Virus record (IMG/VR): IMGVR_UViG_3300025012_000085
Span: 1 to 64,000 of that record
Direction: 5' to 3' (one strand)
Length of the DNA: 64,000 bases
Source of the DNA: a virus
Shown here one piece after another: positions 31,655-39,712 of the stretch. The notes beneath the pieces are model-generated. The model had not been told where the DNA came from and did not search any database. It saw only the letters and a list, made by a program, of their open reading frames with translations. The translations under genes and the position numbers were made by a program. Within the stretch, counting starts at the first letter, position 1. The number at the start of each line of letters is the position of its first letter.

Positions 31655-32215
31655 ATGAAAATAAACTTTCTCAAAATTAAAGGATCATGGCAAGAGGTTA
31701 AAGATGCTGCGATGACCACTATCGACAAGGATGCAGGAGCAAACCCTACAAGCGAATGGAAAAGGAGAATGTTGCTTTGCGAACACTCTCCGATAAGAAA
31801 AATACTTATCAAGTGGAAATGGGATAATCTCCTGTGGTGGGTTCAGACGCATTTTACTAGGCATCATGTCGGAATAGAATGGCACGTAAGCACCAGCAGG
31901 ACGGATAGGACAGGCATAAGCAGGGATGAGGTAGGTTCGCAAGCTAATCTTATTTCTGTCGAAGGAGAGGCTAACGCACAGGCTATTATTAATATATCAA
32001 GAAAACGTCTATGTAATTTGGCAAGTTCGGAAACAAGAGTCGCATGGAGAACATTTTTATGGGAACTGGCAAGAGATGAACCGGAGCTAGAAATGGTAAG
32101 CGTTCCCGATTGCGTTTACCGAGGTTATTGCTACGAATACAAGAGTTGTGGATACCACAAGACTCCTGATTATCAAGTTGAGTTAGCGAGATATAGAAAG
32201 GGGATAAATCAATGA
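31655..32215 (+). CDS. ThyX-like FAD-dependent thymidylate synthase homolog (divergent)
   Basis: 186 aa. WVQTHFTRHHVGIEWHVSTS with RTDRTG parallels the ThyX RHR-x7-8-S signature region. HSPIRKILIKWKWDNLLW at residues 47-64 recalls the HxSxxxH/F N-terminal segment. The end is compact (CVYRGYCYEYKSCGYHKTPD). Without the canonical ThyX motif it may be an inactive or altered homolog. Context fits: dCMP deaminase and dUTPase in the same transcript supply dUMP. Confidence 0.55.
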   Translation: MKINFLKIKGSWQEVKDAAMTTIDKDAGANPTSEWKRRMLLCEHSPIRKILIKWKWDNLLWWVQTHFTRHHVGIEWHVSTSRTDRTGISRDEVGSQANLISVEGEANAQAIINISRKRLCNLASSETRVAWRTFLWELARDEPELEMVSVPDCVYRGYCYEYKSCGYHKTPDYQVELARYRKGINQ

Positions 32216-32478
32216 AACAACTAGGGATTTCAGTAACAATGGACAGTTTCGGAAGAATCACAATACCAAAATCACTAAGGATTTCAATGGGATACGAGCC
32301 GACCACACCCTTAGAAATGTTATCGGATGGAAAAGAATTGCGTATTCGCAAGCATTTTACCGGCTGCATGTTTTGCGGATCTGACGATAAGGTTGTGGCA
32401 TGGCATGGGGATAAGGTTTGCAGGGCATGCGCGAGTGATATTTTAGCGAAGAGTGTGAAGGAGAGTGTTGAGGGATGA
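32212..32478 (+). CDS. AbrB-like regulator with zinc ribbon
   Basis: 88 aa. SpoVT/AbrB swapped-hairpin domain (MDSFGRITIPKSLRISMGY, then PLEMLSDGKELRIRK) followed by a four-Cys zinc element (CMFCGSDDKVV, VCRACAS). The same fusion occurs in many Bacillota phages and chromosomes. Likely transition-state type transcription regulator. Overlaps the preceding gene by four bases. Confidence 0.85.
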   Translation: MKQLGISVTMDSFGRITIPKSLRISMGYEPTTPLEMLSDGKELRIRKHFTGCMFCGSDDKVVAWHGDKVCRACASDILAKSVKESVEG

Positions 32479-32810
32479 AGACTTGGAAAATGATCAAGGA
32501 GTTAACTGAAAATCCAAAACTTAAATTTCATTGCATAAATAAAAATGGCGTTGGTGGGTATGACGTTTAGTTGGACGAACGTGGGAAATTATCAATAGAG
32601 AGTGGTGCTTATACTGTCTATGTATTTGACAGGAACGGCGAGGATGTTGAATGGGAGATAGTCAGAAAATCTGTCGATTTCATGACCGCTGCAAATAGCG
32701 GGAAGAGAATACGTCCAGATGATGAGCCGGCAAAAATTCACGGCTTTAATGAACTAGGTTACTGGTCGTTAAACATTGATAGGATCAATGGTAAATGGCT
32801 AGTCGAGTAG
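32475..32810 (+). pseudogene. small phage gene interrupted by an in-frame TAG
   Basis: ATG 32475 opens KTWKMIKELTENPKLKFHC, a start typical of a family of about 100-residue phage proteins, but stops at TAG 32568-32570. The same frame continues for 80 codons as LDERGKLSIESGAYTVYVF and ends NIDRINGKWLVE. The second part has only a TTG directly after the TAG and no good ribosome binding site. Read together it is one 111-codon gene broken by a nonsense codon, or one translated by readthrough. Confidence 0.6.
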
Positions 32811-32820
32811 TAAAAAAATA

Positions 32821-32850
32821 AGCCAGACGATGATTATCTCTGGCTTTCCT
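32821..32850. terminator. bidirectional terminator between convergent genes
   Basis: AGCCAGA (32821-32827) pairs with TCTGGCT (32839-32845), with an A tract on one side and TTCCTTC on the other. Confidence 0.65.
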
Positions 32851-33004
32851 TCTCCTTATTATATTTCCTTAAAAAATCCTTCAAAATATTGTTTAACTGC
32901 TGACTAAATGAACGGTCCTGCTCCTCCGCAATCTGTGCAATCTTATCGTTTATATCCTTGTCGATGGAAATAGAAGTCTTAACCTTTTCTGATTTATCAG
33001 ACAT
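32834..33004 (-). CDS. ribbon-helix-helix regulator, divergent pair member
   Basis: 56 aa, minus strand inside a long plus-strand block. KVKTSISIDKDINDKIAQIA then EEQDRSFSQQLNNILKDFL is an Arc/MetJ-type ribbon-helix-helix. GGAGTGG precedes ATG 33004. It is divergent from a similar protein at 33132 across 127 bases, suggesting mutual control. Confidence 0.75.
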   Translation of the reverse strand: MSDKSEKVKTSISIDKDINDKIAQIAEEQDRSFSQQLNNILKDFLRKYNKEKESQR

Positions 33005-33091
33005 AAAACCACTCCTTTTATATTTAATTGTAACATAGTATGTCCATTGCGACCATTAATATATTCAGGAGTAGCTAAAAGTATTCATATG

Positions 33092-33100
33092 TGGTATAAT
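33092..33100 (+). promoter_or_regulatory. extended -10 promoter for the plus-strand RHH gene
   Basis: TGGTATAAT at 33092-33100, identical to the promoters of RNA elements B and C; no clear -35. The RHH start is 32 bases downstream. Confidence 0.6.
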
Positions 33101-33131
33101 TATAAGGTAGTAAATAGGGAGGTGACAAGAA

Positions 33132-33299
33132 ATGGCTAAGGTAAAAACATCAATATCGTTAGAGGAAGAGGTCTTCAGAAAGCTGTCCGACATGTCCACG
33201 AGGGGAGATAGGTCAATATCCGGTCAAGTTTCGCATTTAATAAAGAATAGCGAAGAAGAACAAGATTACAAAAAGGAAGAGGTTCAAATTGGCGATTGA
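33132..33299 (+). CDS. ribbon-helix-helix regulator
   Basis: 55 aa with AGGGAGGTG upstream. KVKTSISLEEEVFRKLSDMS then TRGDRSISGQVSHLIKN is a ribbon-helix-helix domain; its beta strand KVKTSIS is shared with the divergent minus-strand gene at 33004. Overlaps the next gene by 11 bases. Probably controls the replication genes that follow. Confidence 0.75.
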   Translation: MAKVKTSISLEEEVFRKLSDMSTRGDRSISGQVSHLIKNSEEEQDYKKEEVQIGD

Positions 33300-34065
33300 T
33301 GCGTACTACTTCTCTCATGATTCAAATGCTAAGGATGATCCTAAATGCGTCCTCTTGATAGAGCAGTTGGGACTCGAGGGATACGGAATTTATTGGGTAT
33401 TAATCGAAATGTTAAGGGACCAGCCGGGGTACAAATATCCGTTAGCCCTAATTCCCGCAATATCAAGAAGATATAACACAACAAGCGAAAAGATGAAGAC
33501 TGTCATTAGTAATTATGGGTTATTTGAAATTGACGAGAATGACTTCTTTAGTATTTCGCTCCTTAAAAGAATGGAACATTTAGATAACAAAAGGATTCAA
33601 GCGTCTATAGCTGGTAAGGCATCTGCTCAAGCTTGGAGAAGGGCCAACGGACGCTCAACGGACGTTCAACAGGAGTCGGACGATGGTTCAACTATTAAAC
33701 CTAACGTAACTACACCAAATGAAATTAATACTTCTTGTCCGACAAACAAGTTTGCAGACGAGTCGATTGAATTTATCTTAGCCTGTGAGCTTTATAATTT
33801 AATGTTATCCAATAACCCTAAACTCAAAGAACCAAACTTTCAGGCATGGGCAAAAACATTTGACTTAATAATCAGGAGAGACAAAAAAAGCGTTGAGGAT
33901 ATTAGGTTAATTATGAATTGGAGCCAGAAGGATGCCTTTTGGTGTACCAATATACTTTCTCCAGACAAATTAAGGAAACAGTTTGAGCAACTAACACTAA
34001 AGAGAAAAGCGGAAAGCAAAAAACAAATAGTAACAGACAGGGATTATAGCAAGGTTAAATTATAA
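33289..34065 (+). CDS. Lin1244/DUF4373-type replication protein (DnaD-like)
   Basis: 258 aa from TTG 33289. The N-terminal DUF4373 (Lin1244/Lin1753) signature reads YFSHDSNAKDDPKCVLLIEQ, LGLEGYGIYWVLIEMLRDQ. A polar linker and a C-terminal DnaD-like region (FQAWAKTFDLIIRRDKKSVE, DAFWCTNILSPDKLRKQF) follow. Acts as helicase loader or initiator in related phages; directly upstream of the primase-helicase. Confidence 0.85.
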   Translation: MAIDAYYFSHDSNAKDDPKCVLLIEQLGLEGYGIYWVLIEMLRDQPGYKYPLALIPAISRRYNTTSEKMKTVISNYGLFEIDENDFFSISLLKRMEHLDNKRIQASIAGKASAQAWRRANGRSTDVQQESDDGSTIKPNVTTPNEINTSCPTNKFADESIEFILACELYNLMLSNNPKLKEPNFQAWAKTFDLIIRRDKKSVEDIRLIMNWSQKDAFWCTNILSPDKLRKQFEQLTLKRKAESKKQIVTDRDYSKVKL

Positions 34066-34080
34066 GGATGTGGTGAAAAG

Positions 34081-35847
34081 TTGGAGCCTTTAGAGTTTGC
34101 CAGAAGATACTTAGGTGAATTTAAGCAACACGGAAACGAGATTATTCCAACTTACTGTCCCCATTGTCACGGCGGGGTGCACAAGGATAAGTTTTCATGG
34201 GCCTTAAACGTGGACAAGCTCACATATAACTGCAAAAGGGGAAGTTGCGGAAAGCAAGGTCACTTCTCCCAATTGTGCAAGGAGTTTGGGGAATCTTACA
34301 CAAATACGAATTACGAAATGAGAAAGCCACTAAAAAAGTCATTCAAGAAGCCCATAACCATCGTAGATCCTGCAAAGAAGAAGATTGAGGACTATTTATC
34401 ACTCAGAGGGTTTACGAAGCCTACATGGGAACGTAGGGGATTAGGCGAAGTAAATGGGGCTATAGCATTTCCGTACTACGTCGATGGCGAATTGGTCCTG
34501 ATGAAATTCCGCAAGCCAGAGAAGTACGATGGCAATGGTCAAAAGGCATGGAGGGAAGAAGGTGGTCAATCAGTACTATGGGGAATGGACTTATGTGCCT
34601 TTGATAAACCATTGGTCATTGTAGAAGGGGAAATGGATGCGCTCGCACTCGATGAAGCAGGGGTGCAAAATGTGGTCAGTGTGCCGAGTGGGGCCAATGA
34701 TTTAAGTTGGGTTGAGAATTGCTGGGATTGGCTGGATAAGTTCGGCAAGGTAATCATTTGGGGAGATAACGACGATCCCGGGCGCAAGATGGTCAGGGAT
34801 ATAATACCTAAAATTGGAGCATGGAAATGTTTTGTGGTCGATACTACGCACCAGGACGCAAATGTCAGTTTAGCTAAGGATGGAAAAGATAAAACGGCTG
34901 AATGCGTGAGGAACGCAAGAGGGATACCCATAAACGGATTAATAGATATGGCTGACATAGTTCCAATTGATCTTACTAATTTAGAACGGGCTAGCTCCGG
35001 GATACCTGCAATAGCTCATGCCATAGGTGATTTCCTGATGGGTGAAGTTTCGGTATGGACAGGAAGAAGCGGTCAGGGCAAGTCAACATTTTTGGGTCAA
35101 GTGATGATTGAGGCAATTAACGAAGGAAGGTCAGTATGCGCCTACAGTGGGGAACTTAGGGCGGATCGCTTTCAGTATTGGATTAATCTTCAGGCAGCAG
35201 GGCGAAAGAATATTGAATACTTCTTTGACAGAGTGAAGGATAAAAAGGTCGGGTTTCTTACATCGGAAGTAAATAACAGGATTAAGGAATGGTATCGAGG
35301 TAAGTTTTGGCTTTATGACAATAATGTGAATGCTGAGAATAGCGAAGAGGCAGGAATAATTAAACTCTTCACGTATGCAGCCCGAAAGTATGATTGCAAA
35401 GTTTTCTTAGTTGATAATCTCATGACCTCTAAATTTGACACCGGAAAGTCGGAAAATGACTATTACCGGGCGCAATCTAACTTCGTTGGAGAACTGCTTC
35501 ATTTTGCCAAAACATATAACGTGCATGTTCACTTGGTAGCGCACCCTAATAAGGGTAAGGGAAAGCTAGAAAAAGAATCGGTATCAGGGACAGGGGATAT
35601 TACAAACCGAGCCGATAATGCTTTTTCTGTAGAGAGGGTAACTGATCCAACGTTGGGGTGTGATGCAATTATAAACATAATGAAAAACCGTTCAGACGGG
35701 GTGCAAGACTTGGAAATAGGATTAAGCTTTGATCCTGACAGTAAAAGGTTTTGGCAACCATCAGACCCGATTGGATTTATGAAAAAGTATGGATGGGAAA
35801 ATAATCATGTACTCGGAACAATTGTAGAAGAAAATGCAACCTGGTAA
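34081..35847 (+). CDS. bifunctional primase-helicase (T7 gp4/Twinkle type)
   Basis: 588 aa from TTG 34081. N-terminal zinc motif TYCPHCHGGVHKDKF with CKRGSCGKQGHF (residues 20-65). Toprim domain VIVEGEMDALALDEAG and WGDNDDPGRKM (around 180-240). RecA-like helicase with Walker A TGRSGQGKSTFLGQ (about 328), Walker B KVFLVDNLMT and HLVAHPNKGKG. Gene order after a DnaD-like protein is the standard replication pair. Confidence 0.93.
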   Translation: MEPLEFARRYLGEFKQHGNEIIPTYCPHCHGGVHKDKFSWALNVDKLTYNCKRGSCGKQGHFSQLCKEFGESYTNTNYEMRKPLKKSFKKPITIVDPAKKKIEDYLSLRGFTKPTWERRGLGEVNGAIAFPYYVDGELVLMKFRKPEKYDGNGQKAWREEGGQSVLWGMDLCAFDKPLVIVEGEMDALALDEAGVQNVVSVPSGANDLSWVENCWDWLDKFGKVIIWGDNDDPGRKMVRDIIPKIGAWKCFVVDTTHQDANVSLAKDGKDKTAECVRNARGIPINGLIDMADIVPIDLTNLERASSGIPAIAHAIGDFLMGEVSVWTGRSGQGKSTFLGQVMIEAINEGRSVCAYSGELRADRFQYWINLQAAGRKNIEYFFDRVKDKKVGFLTSEVNNRIKEWYRGKFWLYDNNVNAENSEEAGIIKLFTYAARKYDCKVFLVDNLMTSKFDTGKSENDYYRAQSNFVGELLHFAKTYNVHVHLVAHPNKGKGKLEKESVSGTGDITNRADNAFSVERVTDPTLGCDAIINIMKNRSDGVQDLEIGLSFDPDSKRFWQPSDPIGFMKKYGWENNHVLGTIVEENATW

Positions 35848-35863
35848 TAAAGGGGTAATCGAA

Positions 35864-36040
35864 ATGACAGAACCGGAAAACTTATGGTCAACCCTGGATA
35901 ATGACAGAGATAAAGAACTTTACATGACAGCGTTTTGGTTTGGCGTTAATGCTGGCAAGGACTTGGAAAACAGAATAAGGGAGATGGAAACCGGATGGAT
36001 AAAAGAAAGGCTTGAAGGAGTGGTAAATCGTGAAGGATGA
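35864..36040 (+). CDS. 58-aa acidic hypothetical protein
   Basis: ATG 35864 follows AAAGGGG; the frame also runs 10 codons upstream into the helicase gene but without a site. Helical, acidic, with LYMTAFWFGVNAGKDLENRI. Unknown function. Confidence 0.6.
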   Translation: MTEPENLWSTLDNDRDKELYMTAFWFGVNAGKDLENRIREMETGWIKERLEGVVNREG

Positions 36041-36110
36041 GGAATTCGAGGAGATCATGAAGGATATAGCGAGATTGGTCGGCGTGCTGAAGAAAGCTGA
36101 GAAGAAATAA
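36030..36110 (+). CDS. 26-aa charged peptide
   Basis: GTG 36030 overlaps the previous stop; GAAGGAGTGG lies upstream. KDEEFEEIMKDIARLVGVLK is a helical, charged peptide. Small but in phase with the operon's overlapping style. Confidence 0.4.
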   Translation: MKDEEFEEIMKDIARLVGVLKKAEKK

Positions 36111-36122
36111 GGAGGAACCCAA

Positions 36123-36497
36123 ATGCGAACAACCTTCAACGAAAAAATAGCCTTACAACTCTACAACTCTGGCAAAAACGATACCCAAATAGGTGAAGTT
36201 GTAGGAAAAGCCTCTAACACTATTGCACAGTGGAGGCATAGGAAGAAGCTTCCTGTCAACATTGGTAACTTGGCTGACGGGACATACCAAACCGGGGTGA
36301 ATTATCGCGATGTACTGGAACCGGGACAGGTGGATGATATGAGCACGTTTCTTATTCACTTGCTCAGGGCCGGAAAACAAGCTGTGAGGGCAGGGGTTAA
36401 ACCGGATGTCATGGGATTTATGGAGGTTTATGCTGGCAGAACTAAGATGTGGTCAGAGGAAAGACGGAGCGAGAAGAGGGGGATGGTGGCGAGATGA
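36123..36497 (+). CDS. HTH protein (family member 2 of 3)
   Basis: 124 aa, AAGGAGG upstream. KIALQLYNSGKNDTQIGEVV then ASNTIAQWRHRKKLPVNIG is the resolvase-like HTH shared with genes at 31412 and 37445. A longer helical C-terminus follows (HLLRAGKQAVRAGVKPDV). Regulatory role inferred. Confidence 0.65.
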   Translation: MRTTFNEKIALQLYNSGKNDTQIGEVVGKASNTIAQWRHRKKLPVNIGNLADGTYQTGVNYRDVLEPGQVDDMSTFLIHLLRAGKQAVRAGVKPDVMGFMEVYAGRTKMWSEERRSEKRGMVAR

Positions 36498-36880
36498 GTA
36501 AATTAACTAGGGATGAGATTATGGCTAGATGGGATGCGTCCACATCGAGGGAACGCGATGCTTGGGTGGCTAAAAAGGTAATGGGATTAACGATGTCCGA
36601 ACTGTCCATGAATTCGTATCCCAAGGTGGTTAACCCGAACAATGAGGCATATATAATGGCGGTTGATTATTACTCAACCGAGATATCCGCAGCCATGGAA
36701 ATAGTTGAAAAGCTAAAACATACTGAAGGGTTTAAATACTTCTGCGTTTCCATGATGGAAGGTGGAAAATTAACCGTTGGATTTATTTTAGGAGAAAAAA
36801 CAAGCGGAACGGAACCGATGTTGTCTTTATCTGAGGGAATATGTAAGGCTGCGCTATTGGTTATGGAGGGTAAGGGATGA
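36494..36880 (+). CDS. phage ABA-sandwich (BC1872-like) protein
   Basis: 128 aa from ATG 36494, overlapping the previous stop (ATGA). EIMARWDASTSRERDAWVAK then KVMGLTMSE and STEISAAMEIVEKLKHTEGF fit the BC1872-type phage ABA-sandwich fold. Common in Bacillota phages, role unknown. Confidence 0.75.
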   Translation: MSKLTRDEIMARWDASTSRERDAWVAKKVMGLTMSELSMNSYPKVVNPNNEAYIMAVDYYSTEISAAMEIVEKLKHTEGFKYFCVSMMEGGKLTVGFILGEKTSGTEPMLSLSEGICKAALLVMEGKG

Positions 36881-37494
36881 AAATAGAGTGCATCAAGGAT
36901 GTAATTATGAATATTACTTCGGACAAGGCATTTACCGCTGGTTTAACGTACGAAGGATACCGCCACACAAACCCTGATTCTTTCGACGAAACTCTTTGTG
37001 CTAAGAATAATTTCGGAATGGGGCATCATATCAAGGATTATCCAGACTTAGGGGATAACGAATTTTTTGATAAACATTTTAAGATAGTCAGTGAACCAAA
37101 CTACTTCGACGAAGCCCGAAAACTCCTCCCCCTCTCAAACTGCCTAAAACGTCACTACGCCTGTGTAATTGTTAGGGGTGGCCACATTATAGCCAAGGGG
37201 TACAATAAGTCGCTTACAGGCTGTACTACGTGCGCTAGGGAAGATATTGAGCATAATGTTGGAGACTATGCGGAGTGCAAATCAATCCACGCAGAGCAAA
37301 TGGCCATGATTGGGACGGAAGAGAGCCTTTATGGTGCTGAGTTATACCTAGTATGCTCGGATGAGGTTGATCCTATACCATGTCCGACTTGCCGGAAGAT
37401 GATGGATTTCGCGGTGGTAATACAGATCAAAGAGGTGAAATGGTGTGGCAAGAAGTCATTTGGACAAAGAAAAGGCACTACAACTTTGGCTTAA
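36877..37494 (+). CDS. dCMP deaminase fused to an N-terminal accessory domain
   Basis: 205 aa. Residues 1-73 form a beta-rich domain (MKIECIKDVIMNITSDKAFT, ending FFDKHFKIVS) also found on the dUTPase at 40612. Residues 78-190 are a zinc deaminase: CKSIHAEQMAM supplies His and Glu, PCPTCRKMM the two Cys ligands. It converts dCMP to dUMP. The fusion of an accessory domain to two enzymes of the same route is unusual. Confidence 0.88.
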   Translation: MKIECIKDVIMNITSDKAFTAGLTYEGYRHTNPDSFDETLCAKNNFGMGHHIKDYPDLGDNEFFDKHFKIVSEPNYFDEARKLLPLSNCLKRHYACVIVRGGHIIAKGYNKSLTGCTTCAREDIEHNVGDYAECKSIHAEQMAMIGTEESLYGAELYLVCSDEVDPIPCPTCRKMMDFAVVIQIKEVKWCGKKSFGQRKGTTTLA

Positions 37495-37648
37495 CGGATT
37501 GCTCGACAAAGAAATTGGCAAAGAGTTAGGATGCAGCGCAAACACTATATGGGCATGGCGAGATAAAAACGATTTGCCGAGTAATGTAGGTATTTTTAGC
37601 TGGGATAAAGGCTATCGTGAGGGGGTTGAGAGGGTATGTAATGGATAG
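37445..37648 (+). CDS. HTH protein (family member 3 of 3)
   Basis: 67 aa from GTG 37445 (AAAGAGGTG upstream), overlapping the deaminase by 50 bases. KALQLWLNGLLDKEIGKELG then SANTIWAWRDKNDLPSNVG and IFSWDKGY, a resolvase-like HTH with the family tail. Confidence 0.65.
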   Translation: MARSHLDKEKALQLWLNGLLDKEIGKELGCSANTIWAWRDKNDLPSNVGIFSWDKGYREGVERVCNG

Positions 37649-39077
37649 GAATCCATACTTGGACGGAACACCGGATGAATTTATCGAAAAGAATCTTGGA
37701 TTAGCTCGACATATTGCTTGGAAATACGTTAAATCTCGTAAAGATCGTGACCCTGATGATATCCTGAGTGTCGCCAATCTTGGGCTAGTTAAGGCATATC
37801 AAGGATTTAATCCAGAGGGAAGAACTGGTCAAGATGGCAAAGAGATTACATTTGCGGCATACGCAGGGAGTACAATTCACGGATTCATCATGACATTCCT
37901 TCGCGTTGACCGTCCTATCCACCTCGGGAGAAGAGCTATTGACCTAATCGCTAAGCTAAATTCCGCAGGATTAATCGGGAATGAAACCATTGAGGAAATT
38001 GCAATAAAAGCAGGGATTAGCACCAAAGAAGCCACTGAGGCGGTTATGGCAAGTGTTGCGGTTAACACCGATAGCATGGATCGTGAAATAGTCACAGAGG
38101 ATGGAAATATTACCCTTGGGGATATGTTTGGAAAATGTGACGAGATAAACGAAAGTCAGGAAATAGTTGATGATTTTGTTACACAATTACCACCTAAACT
38201 TAAAGAAATATACAGACTACGCATAGTTGGAGAAAAAACGCAAAGAGAAATAGCGGATATCATGGGACTTAGTCAATCGTATATCACTAGGCTTGAAGAA
38301 AAACTAATGAAAACAGCGCGTCAATATGGAGATGTGCAAAAAAGATTGGAGGATGAAGCTATGGGAAGAGAAATATCACCTGAGACAAAACTAATGCGCG
38401 AGGAAATTGATACCTTCGCTAAATTTGGCGTAATCGGAACTTATGAGGATGTCGCGAATAAGTATGGAGTCGGAAAAAGCACGGCCTATGCTTGGATGAA
38501 AAAACTTATGAGTGAAGGGGAGGTGAAGAGGGTGGAGGCAGTTACTGAGGTAAAAGAAATGAAGATGGAAGAGACGACTTTTTTCGAAATACCCAATACA
38601 CCGGAGAGCTATCAAGCGATAAATGAGGCCGTAGGGGTCACAGAAGGGGTTGTCTTGCCGTTGAAGGTTGAGGGGGTGGAGGAATGTATTGAGGAGGTGA
38701 AAGTCGAGCCGGAAAGGGGATATACAGATTGCTTTGGACAATACGATGCTTCCTGCGAATTAACTCCTTGCGGAAGAATTAGTGAATGTAGTTTTGTTAA
38801 GGAAAATCCTATTAAGGAAACCAAGGATGATCTCGAAGGATTGGCGGAACCGGAACCGAAGTGGACTCCTGGGTATGCAGGACGTATACCGAGAAGGATG
38901 AGCGACGAAGAAGAGAGAAAATTATTAGATGCAATTACAGGTTTAGATACCGAAGAATTGGATGAAGAATTATGGATAACGGTTACTGATGACCTCAAGG
39001 GGTTACGCGAACGAATGATTAGGCGAGCTGAAATTAAGTTTAATGAGAGAATTAATCAAATTTTGGGAGGAAAATAA
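37641..39077 (+). CDS. sigma-70-like factor with extra C-terminal HTH and Cys domain
   Basis: 478 aa from ATG 37641. Region 2: LARHIAWKYVKSRKDRDPDD, ILSVANLGLVKAYQGFNPEG, ITFAAYAGSTIHGFIMTFLR. Region 4: LPPKLKEIYRLRIVGEKTQR, EIADIMGLSQSYITRLEEKL. A second HTH follows (FGVIGTYEDVANKYGVGKST), then an acidic linker and a Cys cluster (YTDCFGQYDASCELTPCGRI). About 240 extra residues beyond a normal flagellar/sporulation-type sigma. It would direct host RNA polymerase to phage promoters, probably late ones. Confidence 0.88.
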   Translation: MDRNPYLDGTPDEFIEKNLGLARHIAWKYVKSRKDRDPDDILSVANLGLVKAYQGFNPEGRTGQDGKEITFAAYAGSTIHGFIMTFLRVDRPIHLGRRAIDLIAKLNSAGLIGNETIEEIAIKAGISTKEATEAVMASVAVNTDSMDREIVTEDGNITLGDMFGKCDEINESQEIVDDFVTQLPPKLKEIYRLRIVGEKTQREIADIMGLSQSYITRLEEKLMKTARQYGDVQKRLEDEAMGREISPETKLMREEIDTFAKFGVIGTYEDVANKYGVGKSTAYAWMKKLMSEGEVKRVEAVTEVKEMKMEETTFFEIPNTPESYQAINEAVGVTEGVVLPLKVEGVEECIEEVKVEPERGYTDCFGQYDASCELTPCGRISECSFVKENPIKETKDDLEGLAEPEPKWTPGYAGRIPRRMSDEEERKLLDAITGLDTEELDEELWITVTDDLKGLRERMIRRAEIKFNERINQILGGK

Positions 39078-39078
39078 G

Positions 39079-39243
39079 ATGTTGAATGAGTGCGGAACCT
39101 GCTGCCATTGGATGATAAAAAGAGTTTGTCCGAGAGAAGCCAAAGGAATTATGGTACATGCAGGTATGCCAGCTTGCGATAAATATTCTGAGCAAGCTTG
39201 GTTTACGAAATTAAAACTAGAAAGAGGAATGAAAAATGTATAA
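39079..39243 (+). CDS. 54-aa Cys-rich protein
   Basis: GGAGGAAA precedes ATG 39079. NECGTCCHWMIKRVCPREAK and PACDKYS give four to five Cys for a zinc knuckle. Overlaps SSB by eight bases. Confidence 0.6.
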   Translation: MLNECGTCCHWMIKRVCPREAKGIMVHAGMPACDKYSEQAWFTKLKLERGMKNV

Positions 39244-39655
39244 CAAGGTAGTAGTTGTGGGCCGGCTGACTAAATCGCCTGAGTTAAGGTATACGACAAA
39301 TGGAAATGCGACATGCAATTTTACTTTAGCGTGCGACCGACAAATGAAGGGTGCAGATGGAAATAAGGAGGTTGACTTCCTGAATGTCTCAGTCCCTCCA
39401 TTCCGAGGTAAGCTGGCTGAGTTGTGCGCGGAATACCTAGATAAGGGAAAATTGGCATTAGTGGACGGTGCTATGCAGGTTAGAAATTATACCGACAACG
39501 ATGGTAAAAAACACTACATTACCGAGATTTGCGCGGAAAGCGTGAGGTTCTTGAGTCCCAAGGGTGAGCAATCAAACAATAACAACGCAACAAGTGGAAA
39601 TCCTTCATACGGCACAGAGGTTAGTATGGACGATGGGGATTCTATCCCGTTCTGA
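39236..39655 (+). CDS. ssb: single-stranded DNA-binding protein
   Basis: 139 aa. OB-fold SSB: YNKVVVVGRLTKSPELRYTT, FTLACDRQ, VDFLNVSVPPFRGKLAELCA. The acidic C-terminal tip DDGDSIPF matches the conserved DDxIPF partner-binding tail. Protects single-stranded DNA in replication and recombination together with RecT and RusA. Confidence 0.95.
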   Translation: MYNKVVVVGRLTKSPELRYTTNGNATCNFTLACDRQMKGADGNKEVDFLNVSVPPFRGKLAELCAEYLDKGKLALVDGAMQVRNYTDNDGKKHYITEICAESVRFLSPKGEQSNNNNATSGNPSYGTEVSMDDGDSIPF

Positions 39656-39666
39656 TCTAACGAAAT

Positions 39667-39691
39667 AGGGGTGCGCGAAATGTCCACCCCT
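39667..39691 (+). other. hairpin after ssb
   Basis: AGGGGTG (39667-39673) pairs with CACCCCT (39685-39691), followed by TAAAAAG. No T-run, so more likely an mRNA processing or stabilising hairpin than a terminator. Confidence 0.5.
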
Positions 39692-39712
39692 TAAAAAGAG
39701 GAGGAAGCTGGA

